A stretch of 40,529 bases of DNA from Candidatus Pacearchaeota archaeon (GCA_017609085.1 JAFCEO010000012.1:1-40529), one strand, 5' to 3'; positions 7,623-17,166 are shown, counted from the first letter of the stretch. A program made the numbers and translations. The notes: a model not told the origin generated them from the sequence alone.

Positions 7623-8111
7623 TTATAAAATATGCTCTTCTACAGCTAATTTATAATCATGTATTTCATCTACTGAAAACCACAAGGCAAGTTCTTTTTT
7701 TGCATCTTCTTCTGTTTCAGACGCATGAACTAAATTTTTTCCTTGGTTCTTTTTTTTGGCATATTCTTTACTCACGTGCGCAAAATCGCCTCTTATTGTT
7801 CCAATATCTGCTTCTCCAGGGTAGGTTGAGCCCACAATTTTTCTAACAATTCTTACAGCATCACTTCCCTGAATCGCAAGGGCAATTACTGGTCCGCTTG
7901 TAATGTAATCAAGAAGATACTCTCTAACTTCTTTGCCATGTTTTTTTGATATATCTTCAGTATAATGCTTTTCTGCAAGGCTCCTTTCTACTCTACACAT
8001 TTTCATAGCTATTATTTTTAGACCTCGTTGTTCAAATCTTTTAATTATTTCTCCGATAAGTCCTCTTTGCACACCATCAGGTTTAATTAGAACTAAGGTT
8101 TGTTGAATCAT
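7623..8111 (-). CDS. ndk: Nucleoside diphosphate kinase
   Basis: A 162-aa enzyme that transfers the gamma-phosphate between nucleoside tri- and diphosphates through a phosphohistidine. Motifs: TLVLIKPDGVQRGLIGEII at the N-terminus (K10 binds phosphate) and NLVHASET with catalytic H129. A short Lys/Asn-rich insert (about residues 114-125) lies just before the active site, so the protein is slightly longer than the usual 150 aa. It begins 8 bases after the eS1 stop, and AGAAGGT upstream of the ATG may be a weak ribosome-binding site. It is the last gene of the eL42-eS1-ndk operon. Confidence 0.96.
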   Translation of the reverse strand: MIQQTLVLIKPDGVQRGLIGEIIKRFEQRGLKIIAMKMCRVERSLAEKHYTEDISKKHGKEVREYLLDYITSGPVIALAIQGSDAVRIVRKIVGSTYPGEADIGTIRGDFAHVSKEYAKKKNQGKNLVHASETEEDAKKELALWFSVDEIHDYKLAVEEHIL

Positions 8112-8119
8112 TTTACCTT

Positions 8120-8734
8120 CTATTTTTTTAACGTTTTCTTCTTTTTTGATTCTTCTTTTTCTTCTTCCTTTTTCACCTTTTCAACTGTAACTTTTAGCTC
8201 TTCTTGTTCTTTAACTTTTTCTAGACTTAAAATTCGGATTTCACATAAGGATAAAGGATAAATTTTTTTCAATTTTAGACTCAAGGGTTTTTGTAACCTA
8301 TTTCCAATAATGTCTGAAAAAATTTCCTCATAATTTTTATCTTTAACATAAGTTATAAGCCAGTTTTTTGCTTCCTCTCTTAAAGCTTTTCTTACAGCTC
8401 TTGATACTTTTTTTCTTGTTATGAGAAATGGTTTTATTCTAAGCCAAGCATTTTTACATTCAGCGGAAAAAGAGTCTTCTACATAATTTACTCCTTTTCT
8501 TAACATCCTTCTAATAAAAAATGGAAGAAGAATTATTTTTTTTGGCTCTGCAATAGCCTTTTCATTATCTACTTTTATTTGGAAGACTGCTTCTATGCTT
8601 TTTCCTCTAAGATTTCTTGTTAGGTCTAATTTTATTGTTTTTTTATTTAGAGATTCTATAGAGTAGGATAACAATTCTACTGAGGTATTCGTTAAGGGAA
8701 CTTCAACTTTAAAAAATTTCTTTTTTAGAGCCAT
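8120..8734 (-). CDS. Ribosomal protein eS1 (S3Ae)
   Basis: A 204-aa small-subunit protein shared by archaea and eukaryotes. Recognised from the N-terminal pattern KFFKVEVP, RNLRGKSIEAVFQIK, RRMLRKGVNYVEDSF and the C-terminal pattern IYPLSLCEIRILSLEK. The last 35 residues are a Lys/Glu-rich tail typical of low-G+C genomes. Its ATG lies one base after the stop of eL42, so translation is probably coupled. Length matches the archaeal norm of about 200. Confidence 0.92.
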   Translation of the reverse strand: MALKKKFFKVEVPLTNTSVELLSYSIESLNKKTIKLDLTRNLRGKSIEAVFQIKVDNEKAIAEPKKIILLPFFIRRMLRKGVNYVEDSFSAECKNAWLRIKPFLITRKKVSRAVRKALREEAKNWLITYVKDKNYEEIFSDIIGNRLQKPLSLKLKKIYPLSLCEIRILSLEKVKEQEELKVTVEKVKKEEEKEESKKKKTLKK

Positions 8735-8735
8735 T

Positions 8736-9065
8736 TTACTTTTTCTTTTCTTTATTTTCTATTTGGACTTTTCCAGTTCTTTTTCCTTTTTTTTGTCCAT
8801 GAGACTTCTTGCATTCTTGGCAAGTGTAAAGTATATTTGTTTTTTTAGTTGATTTAGTTTTCCTTTTCCATTTTGTTACGGCAGGTTTGGAGCCCCATTT
8901 TCCCTTATTTCCGAGACCTCGCCCTCTCCCACGTTTTTTTGCTCTTTCGATACTTCCATGTTTGAGAGCGGATCTTTTTCCTCCTGTACTTACTAGGGAA
9001 ATCTTATGTTCAGTATGTTTTTTGCAGTAAGGGCAATATCTTTTGATTTTTTTAGGAAGTTTCAT
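8736..9065 (-). CDS. rpl44e: Ribosomal protein eL42 (L44e)
   Basis: A 109-aa large-subunit protein near the E site. It has the N-terminal zinc knuckle CPYC (C11, C14) and the second pair CQEC (C82, C85), with a very basic Arg/Gly/Lys centre (AKKRGRGRGLGNKGKWGSKP). It carries a 10-15 residue Lys-rich tail beyond the family core. It is the first gene of an operon with eS1 and ndk. A TATA octamer TTTAAAAA is centred exactly 25.5 bases before the ATG. In many archaea eL42 sits with eS27 and aIF2-alpha; that partnership is not seen here. Confidence 0.95.
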   Translation of the reverse strand: MKLPKKIKRYCPYCKKHTEHKISLVSTGGKRSALKHGSIERAKKRGRGRGLGNKGKWGSKPAVTKWKRKTKSTKKTNILYTCQECKKSHGQKKGKRTGKVQIENKEKKK

Positions 9066-9086
9066 GAATTGATGAGAAAAAAAGCC

Positions 9087-9094
9087 TTTTTAAA
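9087..9094 (-). promoter_or_regulatory. TATA box of the eL42-eS1-ndk operon
   Basis: The minus strand reads TTTAAAAA, centred 25.5 bases before the ATG at 9065. Confidence 0.65.
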
Positions 9095-9096
9095 AG

Positions 9097-9330
9097 TTAT
9101 CCTGTTTTGTTTTTTAGGATATCAACCAGAGGTTGAGGAATTATTTCTTTTCCTAGACTTAATCTTATTACCGTCCATAAGATTATTATGATTATTATGT
9201 AAATGAGTATTTTACTTATCTTTATTTTTTTTCTTTTTTTAAAATTATAGCCGCAGTTTATACAATATTTATCTTTTTCGTTTAATCCTGCCCCACACTT
9301 TGGACAAAATTTTTTCTTTTTTTTAATCAT
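9097..9330 (-). CDS. Zinc-ribbon single-pass membrane protein
   Basis: A 77-aa protein. A Lys-rich start is followed by a rubredoxin-like zinc ribbon CPKC...CINC (C9, C12, C23, C26), a basic stretch, one Ile-rich membrane helix (about 40-58) and a short outer tail. This zinc-ribbon plus helix layout is common in archaea and usually annotated only as zinc-ribbon domain protein. The TATA octamer lies 24.5 bases upstream of the ATG. The role is unknown; a cytosolic ribbon held at the membrane is inferred from the positive-inside rule. Confidence 0.75.
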   Translation of the reverse strand: MIKKKKKFCPKCGAGLNEKDKYCINCGYNFKKRKKIKISKILIYIIIIIILWTVIRLSLGKEIIPQPLVDILKNKTG

Positions 9331-9350
9331 ATTATTAAATAGTCTAGAGA

Positions 9351-9358
9351 TTTATAAA
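9351..9358 (-). promoter_or_regulatory. TATA box of the zinc-ribbon membrane protein
   Basis: TTTATAAA on the minus strand, centred about 24.5 bases before the ATG at 9330. Confidence 0.6.
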
Positions 9359-9384
9359 TTTATGGATAAAGTCAATCTTTGAGA

Positions 9385-9456
9385 TGGTCCTGCGCGGAAT
9401 TGAACCGCGGACCTCTTCCACGTCAAGGAAGCGTTCTACCACTGAACCACAGGACC
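9385..9456 (-). tRNA. tRNA-Val(GAC)
   Basis: Acceptor GGTCCTG/CAGGACC with A73, anticodon stem CTTCC/GGAAG with loop TTGACGT giving GAC, and T stem CGCGG/CCGCG with loop TTCAATT. 72 nt, no intron, CCA not encoded. Confidence 0.95.
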
Positions 9457-9480
9457 ATATAAAAGAGTATGAGAAAGGTA

Positions 9481-9488
9481 TTTTAAAT
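9481..9488 (-). promoter_or_regulatory. TATA box of tRNA-Val
   Basis: ATTTAAAA on the minus strand, centred about 28 bases before the tRNA 5' end. Confidence 0.45.
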
Positions 9489-9514
9489 TTTATTATTGTC
9501 ATAGAGAGATAACA

Positions 9515-9522
9515 TTTATATA
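9515..9522 (+). promoter_or_regulatory. TATA box of surface locus A
   Basis: TTTATATA, centred 25.5 bases before the ATG at 9544, so locus A is predicted to be transcribed as a leaderless mRNA. Confidence 0.65.
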
Positions 9523-9543
9523 CGCATTTCTCGTTAAGGTTTT

Positions 9544-11412
9544 ATGAAAGAGAAAAGAGGTAATAGCCGTGCTCAGATTACAATTTTCATAATTATTGCA
9601 ATTTTGATTGTTTTCTTTATTGTGGGATACTTTTTATTGAAAGATAGAATTAAGTTAGGAATTCCACGCGAAGTTTTACCAGTTTATGATTACTTTATTT
9701 CTTGTGTAGAGGACGAGACAAAAACAGCAGTGTCAATAATGGAAAGTCAAGCAGGTTATCTCGAAATTCCTGAATTTGAGCCAGGGAGTGAATATATGCC
9801 TTTTTCTTCCCATTTAAATTTTTTAGGAATTGCGGTTCCTTATTGGTATTATATTTCTGGAAATGGTATAGCAAAAGACCAAATGCCAAATAAAGAAAAG
9901 ATGGAATTGCAGCTAAAAAATTATTTAAAAGAAAAAATTGCAGAATGTTCTTTTGAGGAATTTGAGAGACAAGGCTTTATTATAAAGAGAAAGGAGCCAG
10001 AAGTTAATGTAGATATAAAAGATACCAAGATAAATATTGTAGTAGAGATGCCTTTATCGATATCTTTCGGTTCTGTTACTATGAAACAAACAGAACATAA
10101 AATTTCTGTTAATTCAAAACTTGGTAAATTTTATGATATAGCAAGAAAAATTTATGATAAAGAAAAAGCAGAAATGTTTTTAGAAAATTACGGCGTAGAT
10201 GTTTTAAGGTTGTACGCTCCTGTCGACGGGGTAGAGATTACATGTTCTCCAAAAATTTGGTTAAAAGACAACATTAAAGAAGAGTTAAAGAATGCGTTAG
10301 AGGCAAATGTTCAAGCGATTAAAATTAAAGGAGATTACTATTCTTTGACTTCTCCGGAGAACAAATATTTTATTCAAGATTTGGGGGAGCGTATTGAGGA
10401 GAATGTTAATTTTTTATACTCAAAACAATGGCCTACGAAAATAGAAATTTATTCAGATGATCCTATGATGGCAGAGCCAGTGGGATTGCAGGAGGGTCTT
10501 GGAATTTTAGGTTTCTGCTTTGTTCCTTATCATTTTGTTTATGATATGGCTTATCCTGTTCTGGTGCAAATTTATGATAATGAAGAGATGTTTCAATTTC
10601 CCTTGGGTGTTGTTATAGATAAAAATAAGCCATTGGAGGGAGAAAATGTTGAGTCTTTACAGGGAATAGAGCCAGAATTATGTCAACATAAATTAACGAC
10701 TATTGATGTCTATACTTATAATACAAAATTAGAGCCTGTCGAAGCTTCTATTAGTTTTAAGTGTTTTGGTACAAGTTGCGATATAGGCGAAACTAAGATA
10801 GAACGAGGGGATGCTTATTTGTCTGCTTTGTTCCCCCAATGTGTAAATGGTTTTATTATTGCTAAAGCCGATGGCTATTCTACAAAGAAATATATGGTCT
10901 CTACTGTTGAGAGCACTACTGTCGATATAGTTCTTGATAAAGAATATTCTTTAGATTTAGAAGTAGAAGTTAATGGCAAAAAATTAAGTGGAGAGAGAGC
11001 TGTTATCTATTTTGAGGGTGCAAAAAATTTTGTTATAGCTTATCCTGAGCAGAAAGAAGTGAAATTAAGTGAAGGGCAATATAATATTACAGCTTATATT
11101 TATAAAAATTCTACACTTTCTCTTGGAGGATTTACAACTCAAAAATGTATTGAGGTTCCGGAAACAGGCATATTCGGAATATTTGGTTCAACTAAAGAAA
11201 AATGCTTTAGTATGAATATTCCTGCACAAACAATTTCTTTCGCTATTTCAGGAGGAGGTAAAACAAGTTATTATTTTGTAGAGTCCGAATTGTCTGATCA
11301 TAAAAAATTAAAAATTAAAGCAGAAAATTTGCCTCAACCAACATCAATAGAACAATTGCAAGATAATTATAATTTATTGGAAGAGAAGACTTTATGGTTA
11401 GAACTTATATGA
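9544..11412 (+). CDS. Large secreted pilin-like anchor protein of locus A
   Basis: A 622-aa protein. The N-terminus is basic and then hydrophobic (about 10-33) with motif RAQITIFIIIA, which looks like a class III (prepilin-type) signal with Q at +1 and T at +3; processing by an archaeal prepilin peptidase is inference. Residues about 35-240 match the whole ectodomain of the 272-aa protein of locus B: both have a YIxxC[IV]ED-like start after the helix, a helical block with EEF/INECL-type cysteines, then beta strands and a SxxIAxYEARYGD/ARKIYDKEKAEMF region. The C-terminal third (about 390-600) is beta-rich with a PEGA/CnaB-like segment (FIIAKADGYSTKKYMVS). Cysteines are few and probably paired. 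Its stop overlaps the next start as ATGA. Confidence 0.8.
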   Translation: MKEKRGNSRAQITIFIIIAILIVFFIVGYFLLKDRIKLGIPREVLPVYDYFISCVEDETKTAVSIMESQAGYLEIPEFEPGSEYMPFSSHLNFLGIAVPYWYYISGNGIAKDQMPNKEKMELQLKNYLKEKIAECSFEEFERQGFIIKRKEPEVNVDIKDTKINIVVEMPLSISFGSVTMKQTEHKISVNSKLGKFYDIARKIYDKEKAEMFLENYGVDVLRLYAPVDGVEITCSPKIWLKDNIKEELKNALEANVQAIKIKGDYYSLTSPENKYFIQDLGERIEENVNFLYSKQWPTKIEIYSDDPMMAEPVGLQEGLGILGFCFVPYHFVYDMAYPVLVQIYDNEEMFQFPLGVVIDKNKPLEGENVESLQGIEPELCQHKLTTIDVYTYNTKLEPVEASISFKCFGTSCDIGETKIERGDAYLSALFPQCVNGFIIAKADGYSTKKYMVSTVESTTVDIVLDKEYSLDLEVEVNGKKLSGERAVIYFEGAKNFVIAYPEQKEVKLSEGQYNITAYIYKNSTLSLGGFTTQKCIEVPETGIFGIFGSTKEKCFSMNIPAQTISFAISGGGKTSYYFVESELSDHKKLKIKAENLPQPTSIEQLQDNYNLLEEKTLWLELI

Positions 11413-14400
11413 AAATGAGAAAAAGAAAAGAAATAATAAAAGTGAAGAAGTTGCCTTTAGCAATAGTTCTAATTTTATTTTCTGTAATTTTATTAGCAGG
11501 TGTTAAGGCTTATAGGGGGACTAGTTTTTCTCCAGCCTCCCAATATTATAGGCCGAGTTTTCAGCGATTTTATACCTCACAGGAAATAAGAACTTACTGG
11601 CCGATTTTTGGAAAAGAAGAATGCAAGGCAAGGCAAGATTTTATTTTATCGATAAGGCCTGGAGGTTGTCAACCTGCTGTTGTTAGATCTGATCTTTTAG
11701 AAGAGCAAAATGTTCCTGTTTTCTGCAGATTAGATGCTATAAAAATTAATCCTTTAATCGACATTAAAGCAATAAAATCAATTTCTTTTAAAGGTTCTTA
11801 TCCTAAAGAAGTTTCTGGAATAGGGTTTCATCCTGCAAGAGCAGCTATAAGAAGCTACAATACTCTTCTTGGCTCACCACTGATGAACGATGTCGGATAT
11901 TTGGTTATTGTTTTAAAAAGAATGCCTGAAGACAAAATGCCTGAGTGGGTAGGAGGAAATTTAACAGCGAGGATCTGGTATGACATGGACGAAGCTTTCG
12001 GCGTTGGGAAGGCAGAATTCTTCTTACCTATTTTGTCAGATAAAGAATGGGAAACTAATTATGAAGATTATGGTTTTTGGAGAGGAAAAGGATTCTTGAG
12101 AGCGAACTGGATAGAGCCAGATAAAGCTTCCTTGTCTGTTTATAGAGATGCCTATCATAAGGAATCTACTATAACATTAGAGAAAGGCAAGACATCTAGA
12201 GACATATATCTCGGCGGTTTTTATTGCAGGGCCGCTTTACAATTAATTTTGAAGGATTTAGTATATCCAGAAACCAGAGCAAAAATAGTGGTGGAGAAAG
12301 ATGGCGAAGAAGATGTTTTATGGCTTTATGAGGGGAGCCGTTTCTTAGATGGGAAATGCAGAATTAAAGAAATAGAACCTCTTTCTTTAGGGGGAGGCTC
12401 TGTTACTATAAGGTGTGGAAGTAATGAATTTATGTTGAGACTCGGGATGGCAAATAGAGTTAATCTAAAAATTGATAATGTTGAACAGGAAGTCGAAGTA
12501 GGGGATATAGTTCCAGTAAAAACAGACTATACTTATTTAATCTATATTGGAGAGGTTTCTCAAAAGATAGTGAGAGAAGAAGAGAAAAGAATATTTATTG
12601 TTCTTGTAAATTCGACTAACAATATTGAAGAAAAACAAGGTTTAACAAGAAGAATAAATCTTGCTCTTGAAAGTATAGCCCAGAGGGAAAAAACAAAAGA
12701 AAACTTTGAAAATAAAGCAGAAAAGTCTATAAAAAATATCCCTGGCATTAACGAAGCCGATGTTATTTTTTACGGGGAAAAAGGGGAGAAATTTGAAGAG
12801 GTTGAATTTATAGGTCCTTCCGGAAGTGTCGATAAATTTTATGATATTAGAAAAGAAGACGCTAAAATTTTAGACGAGTATTTTAACAATGCAATTCATG
12901 AATACAGGAAAGTTGTTCAACTTTATCCTTTAGAAAAAGAAATTCAAGATGTAGAGAATATGGAAACATATGGCGAGGAGGCTTTAACAAATGCAGTTAG
13001 GTTGGCTGAAGATCTTGGAAAACAAAAAACAAAACAAGAGTTGTTAAGAGAAGAAATAAGCAATTATCCTAATACAAAAATAGCTAAAACAGCAGAGAAA
13101 GAGCTCTCTAAAACATTAAAATATGATGAAGGGGAGGCTATAGAAACAACTCCTGTCGGTTATGATTATTATACTTTTCATCTTAAAGATATTGTAAAGC
13201 CAACACAAGAAGAGATTAGTGCATCTATTTCTGTTAAAGCCGAAGGTGTAGATGAAAAAGGAATTTACACAATTGGAGATTACATTTACTCTCCAAAAAA
13301 ACAAGATAGAGGGTCCGGACAGGAAGAGTTTATCCAATTAAAATCTTTAGATGAAAAATATGCCACAATAAAATATTCTGTTGATGAGAAAAAAGACGGA
13401 AAATGGGTTAATACAGGTGCTAAATTAAAAAAAATAAAAATTAAAGAATTAACTACTTTAGGAAGATTTTCTCTTTATGTTTCTGATGTAAAACTGCAAC
13501 GATATGCTAATGTTGTTGTTAAGCCGAGAATTATAGGGCCTTATACAGAAACTAATCTCTCTTTTAAAATCGGAATAGAGAAAAGAGGAATAAAGCTTAG
13601 CCCTGAGAAAACTAACGAGATGATTAATAATTTAAATGAATCTATAAAAAAATGGGAGAAGATTTCAAATAATCTGAAAAAAGTTGTAAGAGGGTGGAAA
13701 GGTGTTTGTTATGCGACATCTGCTATTCTTATGGTTAAAAACCTGCTGGATAATTTTTCTGGAAAAAGTTTGGCAAGACAAAAAGTTATGAGAGGGGTAG
13801 ATGGAAAAGGAGGTTGGATAAATAAATGTAAAGATTTGGTGGCGAGTGGGAAAGAAGGCTACGCAAGTTTGGACGATTGTTTAAGAAAAAACGGTGCCGA
13901 GATAGAAAAAGATGTTAACGCAGCTCACGAAACAATTAAAAAAATTAATGAGGTGATGAAAAGTACAGAAAAAGTTACAAAAGAAACGATTTTTGGAGAA
14001 AAGATCGTAGATACAGAAAAATCTTTTTACGAGTTTGTGAAAGAATTTGAAAAAGAAAACGGGAAAGATATTATAGAACTTAAAAAAGATGGAGAAACTA
14101 TAAGTTTTAATGTTTCTGATTTAATCAAAGATTACAAAACAGGATACAAAGAGGGATTGTATACTTTTTCGGATGTAAGGGAATGGAAATTTTATACTGA
14201 TATATTAAAAAAAGATATCTCTCCCGAGCTTAAAGAATCTTATAAAGAAAAACTTTACGATATTTATAAAGAAATAAATAAGAAAAGAGAAAGTTATGAA
14301 TTTGCTTCTTCATATAACGAAGACTTGAAAAAAACAGGGCTTAATTTAAATGTTAAAGGTCCATATTTAGAAGTCGGAGGACGGGCAGATTTTTGGGATG

Positions 14401-17039
14401 GGAGCTTTTTGAAAAAGAGCGACTTGCAGAAAATAGACCAAAGCAAGTTAGGAGATGAGAAATTAAGTATAGAAGAAGGAGATCGTGAATATGTTCAGAT
14501 GATTCCTTATAATGGAGTCCTATATATGTTTGTGTTGAAAGAAGCTTCTGATGGAAAATTAGTTCCTACACATGATACTTACAAAGTTAATATTAAAAAT
14601 GGAAAATTAATTTTTGAAGATTATTTTAAGAAAATAGAAAAAGGAAAATGCAATAATCCTTACAAAGAACCAAAAGTGAAGTTTTTTGAAGTAGAGCCAT
14701 ATAAAGGAATGCCTGGAATTGTTCCATTCGATGTTAAAAATGGATGGTATGTTGCGACAAGACAAGTAATTAAAGGTTTTGGTCTTACGCCGTATACAGA
14801 TGCAGGTTTGTTAAGGAACTTTTATTTATGTAATGTTGGGAGTAACGGTAGAGAAGAGTTTGAATCAGGAATTGGAGATGATATATGTAGTTTTATAAGT
14901 TTTGAAACTGGTGCTGAGCCAAGTCATCCATGTTTATCAGAAACTGAAGCAAGGAATATGGCTGATAAGGCAAGAAGAGCAGTAATGGATGCAGCAAGAC
15001 AATATGCAAAAGGTGTTAGAAAAGTCAATATTTTCGGGCAAGAATATGATGTAGGGGTACCTATGGGTGGAGCAGAAGGAACGCAATGTCAAGATTTTAT
15101 GTCTCCTCAAGATTGTTATTTGTTGTTTAATACTTGCGACCCTGTGCTTTGTCCTCCAAGTAGATGCAATCTAGGAGGAGCTTTCCCTGTAAAAGATGTT
15201 GTTCAGTCAGGTATTCTGGGAAGTATAGTTTTATGTTTCCCAAATATAAGGGAAGGTATTTTCGTTCCAGTTTGTTTGACAGGAATTCAGGCAGGAATAG
15301 ACGCTTATGTAAGTATTTTAAAAGCCCATAGAGATTGTTTACAAGAAAGTTTGGAAACAGGCAGGATGACTGGTATTTGCGATGAAATCTATAGTGTCTA
15401 TTTGTGCGAATTTTTCTGGAGGCAGTTTGCTCCATTAATGGATGTGGCAATACCTAAATTGGTCGAATTGGCTTCTGGAAAAGGAACTCGGGGGGGTGGA
15501 GAATATTCTACAATAACTCACGCATGGAGCACACTTGATAAAAGTATTAAATATTTTACAACTCATTACGCACAAAATTCTTATAAGGCATTTGCATTAA
15601 GGTCGACAGATGAAGTTGGGAGCGAAATTTGTAAAGCTTTTGTAAGTGCAAGGTATCCTTCATCAAAGAAATTTTTTGATGCATTGCTAGAGCCAGAGTC
15701 TCCTGTTCAATATCATGCATGGTTTAGTGAAATACCTTTTACAGAAGCAACTGTTCCTGCCACCTCACATTATAAAGTTTATTATCATATTTGGGCAGGA
15801 AAAGATAGTGGCGCACAATATTCGGTGTACTTAAAAGATCCTCCTGGAAGCTCTTTCTATGCGAGTATGCCAAGAATAATTGTAGATACAGGTTATATTT
15901 CAAGAGGAGATTATATTTCTGAAACTAAGGACTTTACTGCTCCCTCAGGGTATAAAACTTTATGTGTAAGGGTAAATTTACAAGAAGAGTGCGGTTTCGG
16001 ACAGGTTTCTACATCTTTTGCTTTAGATTATCTTAAAGAGCAGTATGCTAAAGACCAAGCAAAACAAGAAATTACATCAGAAAAAGAATGCATGTCAGGG
16101 ACGCCAAGTTTATATTCTTTAGTTCAGCCAAATATCCAAGAGGCAGGAGAAGAAATCATACAACCTGCTTTATATAAAAAAGGAATTATAAGGGTTTGCA
16201 GTACAGATAATCCTGGCAAACAGACAGATCCTGACAGGTGGAAGAATGTTGGTTACTGCGATAATGAAAAGGTAAGATGTTGGCTTGATATGGAAAGCGT
16301 TAAAGCTAATATAAAAAATAAGGAGCTTCTTAATGAAACCCTCGGTTATATTAAAGATATAGATGAAAAAAAGAGAAAAGAATTAATTGAGAAAGGGGAG
16401 GTTTTGTCTATAGAAGATACAAATAGCAAATTAGATTTTGTTGAAGAATACGCAGGAAACAAAAAGTTTGAAAATACTTTATCAGATAAAATTGCCAAAC
16501 AAAATTTTGGAAATGCAGAGATTTTGGCAGAGTTTATAGTTAATGAATTTAAATCTAAATCAAGTGGTGGAAAAAATGTCTTTGAAGTTTTAGATGAAAT
16601 AGAAGAGAAAGGATTTTTAAATAGTCAGAAAGCTAAGGCTATACTTTTAAGGGGGCAGATTTATGATTTTATAGCAAGAAAGATTAAAGAGACGTTTGTT
16701 AAAAAGCCAGAACAAGTTTCAGAAAAAATTTTGAATACTTCTCAAACTCTTAATAAAGAAGAATCTTCTTCTGAAAAGAAAAATAAAATAACTTATGACA
16801 AAAATCAAATTTTCCAGTATGGGAGATATTATCTGCAATTTAGAAGCAAATCTTATTTTAGTTCTTTAATATATGGAAAAGAATGGATGTATACTACAGA
16901 TAATCCTAATGATAAAAATGTCAGATGGCATCCTGTGAGTAAAATAATCGGAAGAAAAGATTTAGATTTTCTTAAGGATAAAGGATTTGAGGAAGGTGTA
17001 GAAGAGATATTAAAAAAAGAAGGAGCGCCTTATTTTTAA
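11409..17039 (+). CDS. Giant secreted protein of locus A, 1876 aa
   Basis: The largest gene of the window. I place the start at ATG 11409 because it overlaps the previous TGA as ATGA; an in-frame ATG at 11394 is also open. Residues 1-14 are basic, then comes a signal or anchor helix (about 15-31, LPLAIVLILFSVILLAG). The N-terminal 370 residues are beta-rich with paired cysteines. About 400-900 is charged and helical, probably coiled coil in part. About 1195-1400 is Cys-rich with several amphipathic helices (CQDFMSPQDC, CDPVLCPPSRC). The C-terminal 250 residues are again charged and helical. I recognise no named domain. It is likely exported, disulfide-bonded and complexed with the pilin-like protein. 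Its stop lies one base from the convergent tRNA-Leu. Confidence 0.8.
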   Translation: MKMRKRKEIIKVKKLPLAIVLILFSVILLAGVKAYRGTSFSPASQYYRPSFQRFYTSQEIRTYWPIFGKEECKARQDFILSIRPGGCQPAVVRSDLLEEQNVPVFCRLDAIKINPLIDIKAIKSISFKGSYPKEVSGIGFHPARAAIRSYNTLLGSPLMNDVGYLVIVLKRMPEDKMPEWVGGNLTARIWYDMDEAFGVGKAEFFLPILSDKEWETNYEDYGFWRGKGFLRANWIEPDKASLSVYRDAYHKESTITLEKGKTSRDIYLGGFYCRAALQLILKDLVYPETRAKIVVEKDGEEDVLWLYEGSRFLDGKCRIKEIEPLSLGGGSVTIRCGSNEFMLRLGMANRVNLKIDNVEQEVEVGDIVPVKTDYTYLIYIGEVSQKIVREEEKRIFIVLVNSTNNIEEKQGLTRRINLALESIAQREKTKENFENKAEKSIKNIPGINEADVIFYGEKGEKFEEVEFIGPSGSVDKFYDIRKEDAKILDEYFNNAIHEYRKVVQLYPLEKEIQDVENMETYGEEALTNAVRLAEDLGKQKTKQELLREEISNYPNTKIAKTAEKELSKTLKYDEGEAIETTPVGYDYYTFHLKDIVKPTQEEISASISVKAEGVDEKGIYTIGDYIYSPKKQDRGSGQEEFIQLKSLDEKYATIKYSVDEKKDGKWVNTGAKLKKIKIKELTTLGRFSLYVSDVKLQRYANVVVKPRIIGPYTETNLSFKIGIEKRGIKLSPEKTNEMINNLNESIKKWEKISNNLKKVVRGWKGVCYATSAILMVKNLLDNFSGKSLARQKVMRGVDGKGGWINKCKDLVASGKEGYASLDDCLRKNGAEIEKDVNAAHETIKKINEVMKSTEKVTKETIFGEKIVDTEKSFYEFVKEFEKENGKDIIELKKDGETISFNVSDLIKDYKTGYKEGLYTFSDVREWKFYTDILKKDISPELKESYKEKLYDIYKEINKKRESYEFASSYNEDLKKTGLNLNVKGPYLEVGGRADFWDGSFLKKSDLQKIDQSKLGDEKLSIEEGDREYVQMIPYNGVLYMFVLKEASDGKLVPTHDTYKVNIKNGKLIFEDYFKKIEKGKCNNPYKEPKVKFFEVEPYKGMPGIVPFDVKNGWYVATRQVIKGFGLTPYTDAGLLRNFYLCNVGSNGREEFESGIGDDICSFISFETGAEPSHPCLSETEARNMADKARRAVMDAARQYAKGVRKVNIFGQEYDVGVPMGGAEGTQCQDFMSPQDCYLLFNTCDPVLCPPSRCNLGGAFPVKDVVQSGILGSIVLCFPNIREGIFVPVCLTGIQAGIDAYVSILKAHRDCLQESLETGRMTGICDEIYSVYLCEFFWRQFAPLMDVAIPKLVELASGKGTRGGGEYSTITHAWSTLDKSIKYFTTHYAQNSYKAFALRSTDEVGSEICKAFVSARYPSSKKFFDALLEPESPVQYHAWFSEIPFTEATVPATSHYKVYYHIWAGKDSGAQYSVYLKDPPGSSFYASMPRIIVDTGYISRGDYISETKDFTAPSGYKTLCVRVNLQEECGFGQVSTSFALDYLKEQYAKDQAKQEITSEKECMSGTPSLYSLVQPNIQEAGEEIIQPALYKKGIIRVCSTDNPGKQTDPDRWKNVGYCDNEKVRCWLDMESVKANIKNKELLNETLGYIKDIDEKKRKELIEKGEVLSIEDTNSKLDFVEEYAGNKKFENTLSDKIAKQNFGNAEILAEFIVNEFKSKSSGGKNVFEVLDEIEEKGFLNSQKAKAILLRGQIYDFIARKIKETFVKKPEQVSEKILNTSQTLNKEESSSEKKNKITYDKNQIFQYGRYYLQFRSKSYFSSLIYGKEWMYTTDNPNDKNVRWHPVSKIIGRKDLDFLKDKGFEEGVEEILKKEGAPYF

Positions 17040-17040
17040 A

Positions 17041-17166
17041 TGCGGGGAGAAGGATTCGAACCTTCGCAGGCACTAAGCCATCAGGGTTCTCAGAGGATAA
17101 AAATTTACTCATAATTAATTTTTTCCCACCTAAACCTGACCCGTTTGTCCACTCCGGCATCCCCGC
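17041..17166 (-). tRNA. tRNA-Leu(UAG) with 42-nt intron
   Basis: Class II tRNA: acceptor GCGGGGA/TCCCCGC with A73, anticodon stem TCAGG/CCTGA, long variable arm GGC-TTAGT-GCC and T arm GAAGG/CCTTC with TTCGAAT. The anticodon is TAG. A 42-base intron (17087-17128) follows position 37; exon TTTA pairs with intron TGAG, flanked by 3-base bulges, and the intron has an A/T-rich inner stem. Confidence 0.93.

Noticed and set aside
9544-17039. Archaellum or standard type IV pilus operon
   Set aside because: No FlaI/FlaJ-like ATPase or platform gene is seen, and the anchors are far larger than pilins. The term pilin-like refers only to the N-terminal motif.
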